DNA of 64,000 nt from Arion vulgaris (lineage: Eukaryota > Mollusca > Gastropoda > Stylommatophora > Arionidae): contig CM036765.1 of assembly GCA_020796225.1 (NCBI GenBank), forward strand, positions 6,358,805-6,422,804, given 5' to 3'. Positions 61,870 through 64,000 of the stretch are shown here, one piece after another. Within the stretch, counting starts at the first letter, position 1. Each line of letters starts with the position of its first letter. Position numbers and translations under genes: made by a program. Under the pieces are notes generated by a model. The model searched no databases and was not told where the DNA came from. It saw nothing but the letters and a program-made list of their open reading frames with translations.

Positions 61870-64000
61870 TTAGTTTCTATCTTGTGCCAGGTGTGTTGCG
61901 CTTGACGTTGTCAGTCCATGCTTCGCAGGGACTCTGAGATGTTATCTATCCATCTTGTTCTTGGCCTGCCTCGTGCTCTGCGCCCTGAGTGTCGATTATT
62001 ATAGGCACGTGATGGTAGTAAATGTGGTTCCATTCTCATTAAATGGCCGAACCACTTGAATCTTTGCTTCTCGATGTACTGTATGCATGGTATAGTACCA
62101 ACGATGCTTCTGATATTCTCGTTTCTCACTCTATCTCGCCTTGTAACGTTGACAGCTTTTCGTAGACATCTCATTTCACATGTTGTAATCTTTCTTTCTT
62201 GTGTCTTAGTCAGGGCCATGTTTGGCACTGATAGCAGAAAGTTGGAATAAATATGCAGTTTATCAGTTGTCGTTTGACTGCCATGTTAATGCTTGGATGT
62301 TTTAATAGTGGTGACAGTTGGTATGTCACTGCATTTGCCTTCTGGCATCTAGTCTCGATTTCTCTGTCCATCTTTCCATCTGCTGTGAATATACTCCCGA
62401 GATATTTGAATTCTGGAGTCTGTTGTATTTTGACATTATTCACGTGTATATTTAGTTGACCTGTTGACCTGCTTATTGTCATGACTTCTGTTTTGGAGGT
62501 GTTAATTTTCATGTCATATTTTTCGCATGTCGCTTGCAGGGCATTTATGTGTTGTTGAAGTTTGTGTTCGTTGTTGTAAATTATACTCTGATCATCTGCA
62601 AAGAGTAGTTCGTTTATTAAATTGTAGTTGTTATCGAGGTTGCTATCTGTCTTGGTTTCTTGCGTTATCCTGTCTTGTAAATATTGAAAAGTATAGGCGA
62701 AAGCACACATCCCTGCCTTACTCCTGATGATAATTCAAATTCGTCTGTCAGGCCGTCGCTTGTTCGTACTACGCTTGAGCATTTTGGTATAGCGCTCTAA
62801 TATTGTCTAATAGTTGGCCCTGAATTCCATATTCACTTAGTATGGTCCATAGTTTGTTTCTGTTTATTCTATCAAAGGCGTTTTCTTGGTCTATGAATGC
62901 TAAGTTGAGCTGTTTGTCATATTCTATGGTGTTTTCTCTGAGTTGCCTTAGTGTGAACAGGGCATCAGTGCAACTCTTTTCCTTTCTGAACCCAAATTGA
63001 GCGATGTTCAGCTGTGGTTCTATTATAGGTTTGATTCTAGATTCCAAAATTTTAGCATATAATTTCCCAACATGACTTAATAATGATATGCCTCTGTATG
63101 TATTGCATTCTCTTTTGTTGCCCTTTTTTCCATATTGGTATTATGATGGCTTTCTGCCAATCTTTGGGGACTTCTCTTTCTGTCCAGGCTGACTTGAAGA
63201 TTCTATGAATCCATTGTATTCCTGTTTCTCCGCATGCCTTGATTGCTTCATTGGTTATACCGTCTATGCCTGCTGTCTTGTGACGTGGACTCTTCTTCAC
63301 AACTTCTTCTATTTCTTGGATGAGTATATTTGGTTCTTCTATACTTGTGTTATTTTTAAATCTATTCGCAGTTGGTGTTGGTGGTTGGTTAAGTAGTTCT
63401 TGGAAGTATTCTTTCCATCTGTTCTTCCTTCCGTTTGTATTAAATATCGGTGTACCGTTTTTATCATTAATAATGTCAGTGGGTTGAAACTTTCGTCTCT
63501 TATCCTCATGGAATTGACACTTTTGAAAAAATTTCGTGGTTCTTCTTTGCATAGTAATGACAGTTGTTCTCGTATTTTCCCACGATTCTGTCTTTGATTT
63601 TTGATTACTTGTTTACTTTGTCTTCTCGCTGTTCTGTATGCTGTGTAATCCTCTTGGCTTTTGGATTTTATCCATGTTTTGAAACATTTCTTCTTGGCTT
63701 TTATTGATTCCTTGACCTCGTTGTTCCACCATGCAGTTTTTTTGTTTGAATTTCTGTCTTAACTGTTTTTTGCCACATAGTATGTTTAATGTTTTCATCA
63801 TTGCTGTTTTAAATGTTTCCCATTCTTGATGTACATTGCTTATACTTGATGGTAGCGCTGTAAAAATATTTGTCATCTTGTTGTTCATATCGTTTTGTAT
63901 GTCCTCTTCCTCTAATTTTTCAAGTTGGTGACGAAAATTGGATTTCTCTTTCTCTGTTTAGTTTCTTTTGCCTTGAATTGTGTTAGTATGACTGGTCTGT
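61870..64000 (-). mobile_element. LINE RT region running off the right edge
   Basis: Minus-strand element with frames 63888-63613, 63552-63052, 63047-62769, 62710-62210 and 62228-61911. In order: linker; pre-RT NDKNGTPIFNTNGRKNRWKE; fingers AGIDGITNEAIKACG and WQKAIIIPIWKKG; FGFRKEKSCTDALFTL; palm A LAFIDQENAFDRINRNKLW; FADDQSIIY active site; EFKYLGSIFTADGKMD; CQTWP; tail EMRCLRKAVNV, RFKWFGHLMRME and RARGRPRTRWIDNI. Frameshifts separate the pieces; palm motif B is degraded near 62740. The 5' end and endonuclease lie outside the window. Confidence 0.88.

Overview
This window is from an invertebrate animal nuclear genome. It is AT-rich, its genes are split by long introns, and most of it is mobile-element debris. 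There are no bacterial operons, ribosome binding sites or CRISPR arrays. The repeats are Penelope-like elements with a GIY-YIG domain, several non-LTR retrotransposon (LINE) families, tRNA-derived SINEs, a Tc1/mariner-group transposon with very wide DDE spacing, MITEs and long minisatellites. This mix fits a protostome such as a mollusc or chelicerate, but I cannot name the phylum from sequence alone.

Two host genes are supported, in convergent orientation. Gene 1 (+, 7259-26912) is a seven-exon sodium-coupled monocarboxylate transporter of the SLC5A8 type. Every exon joint keeps phase and the model gives about 627 residues, the usual family length. Exon 2 carries an apparent one-base deletion. 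Gene 2 (-, 32301 to at least 44603) is the 3' part of a MIC19-like (CHCHD3/CHCHD6) mitochondrial MICOS subunit. It has the CHCH exon, two upstream helical exons, a probable 20-base microexon and a probable short last exon. Its N-terminal exons were not found.

Layout. 1-7250: LINE and SINE fragments, a 28-29 bp minisatellite, CT-rich DNA and a long GTAG-type satellite. 7259-26912: the transporter gene; its introns hold two near-identical 2.19 kb DDE transposons (10626-12812, 21537-23721), LINE and SINE copies, a minisatellite that grew from inside a LINE (16270-17393) and a 32 bp minisatellite (23930-24500). 26913-32300: 3' flank and LINE fragments, one split by a 258 bp MITE. 32301-44603: the MIC19-like gene; its introns hold a 1.7 kb 32 bp minisatellite, a LINE split by both a SINE and a Penelope-like element, a tRNA-like palindrome, MITEs and a CT-rich minisatellite open in several frames. 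45602-52552: a 7 kb unit with 1.48 kb LTRs that encodes a CCHC/coiled-coil/C2H2 gag-like protein and shows no reverse transcriptase. 52600-64000: LINEs (one nested in another), a second Penelope-like copy, SINEs and a LINE running off the right edge.

Local SINE labels used below: A and B share the core GCATGTCGTAAGAGGCGACT and a GAA-rich tail; C is about 450 bp with a tRNA-like head and a (TCAA)n tail; D is about 230 bp with a tRNA-like head. Target-site duplications show the order of several insertions directly. I found no defence-type or otherwise wholly new pathway. The most unusual items are the wide-spaced DDE transposon, the gag-only LTR unit and the inverted-terminus Penelope-like element.
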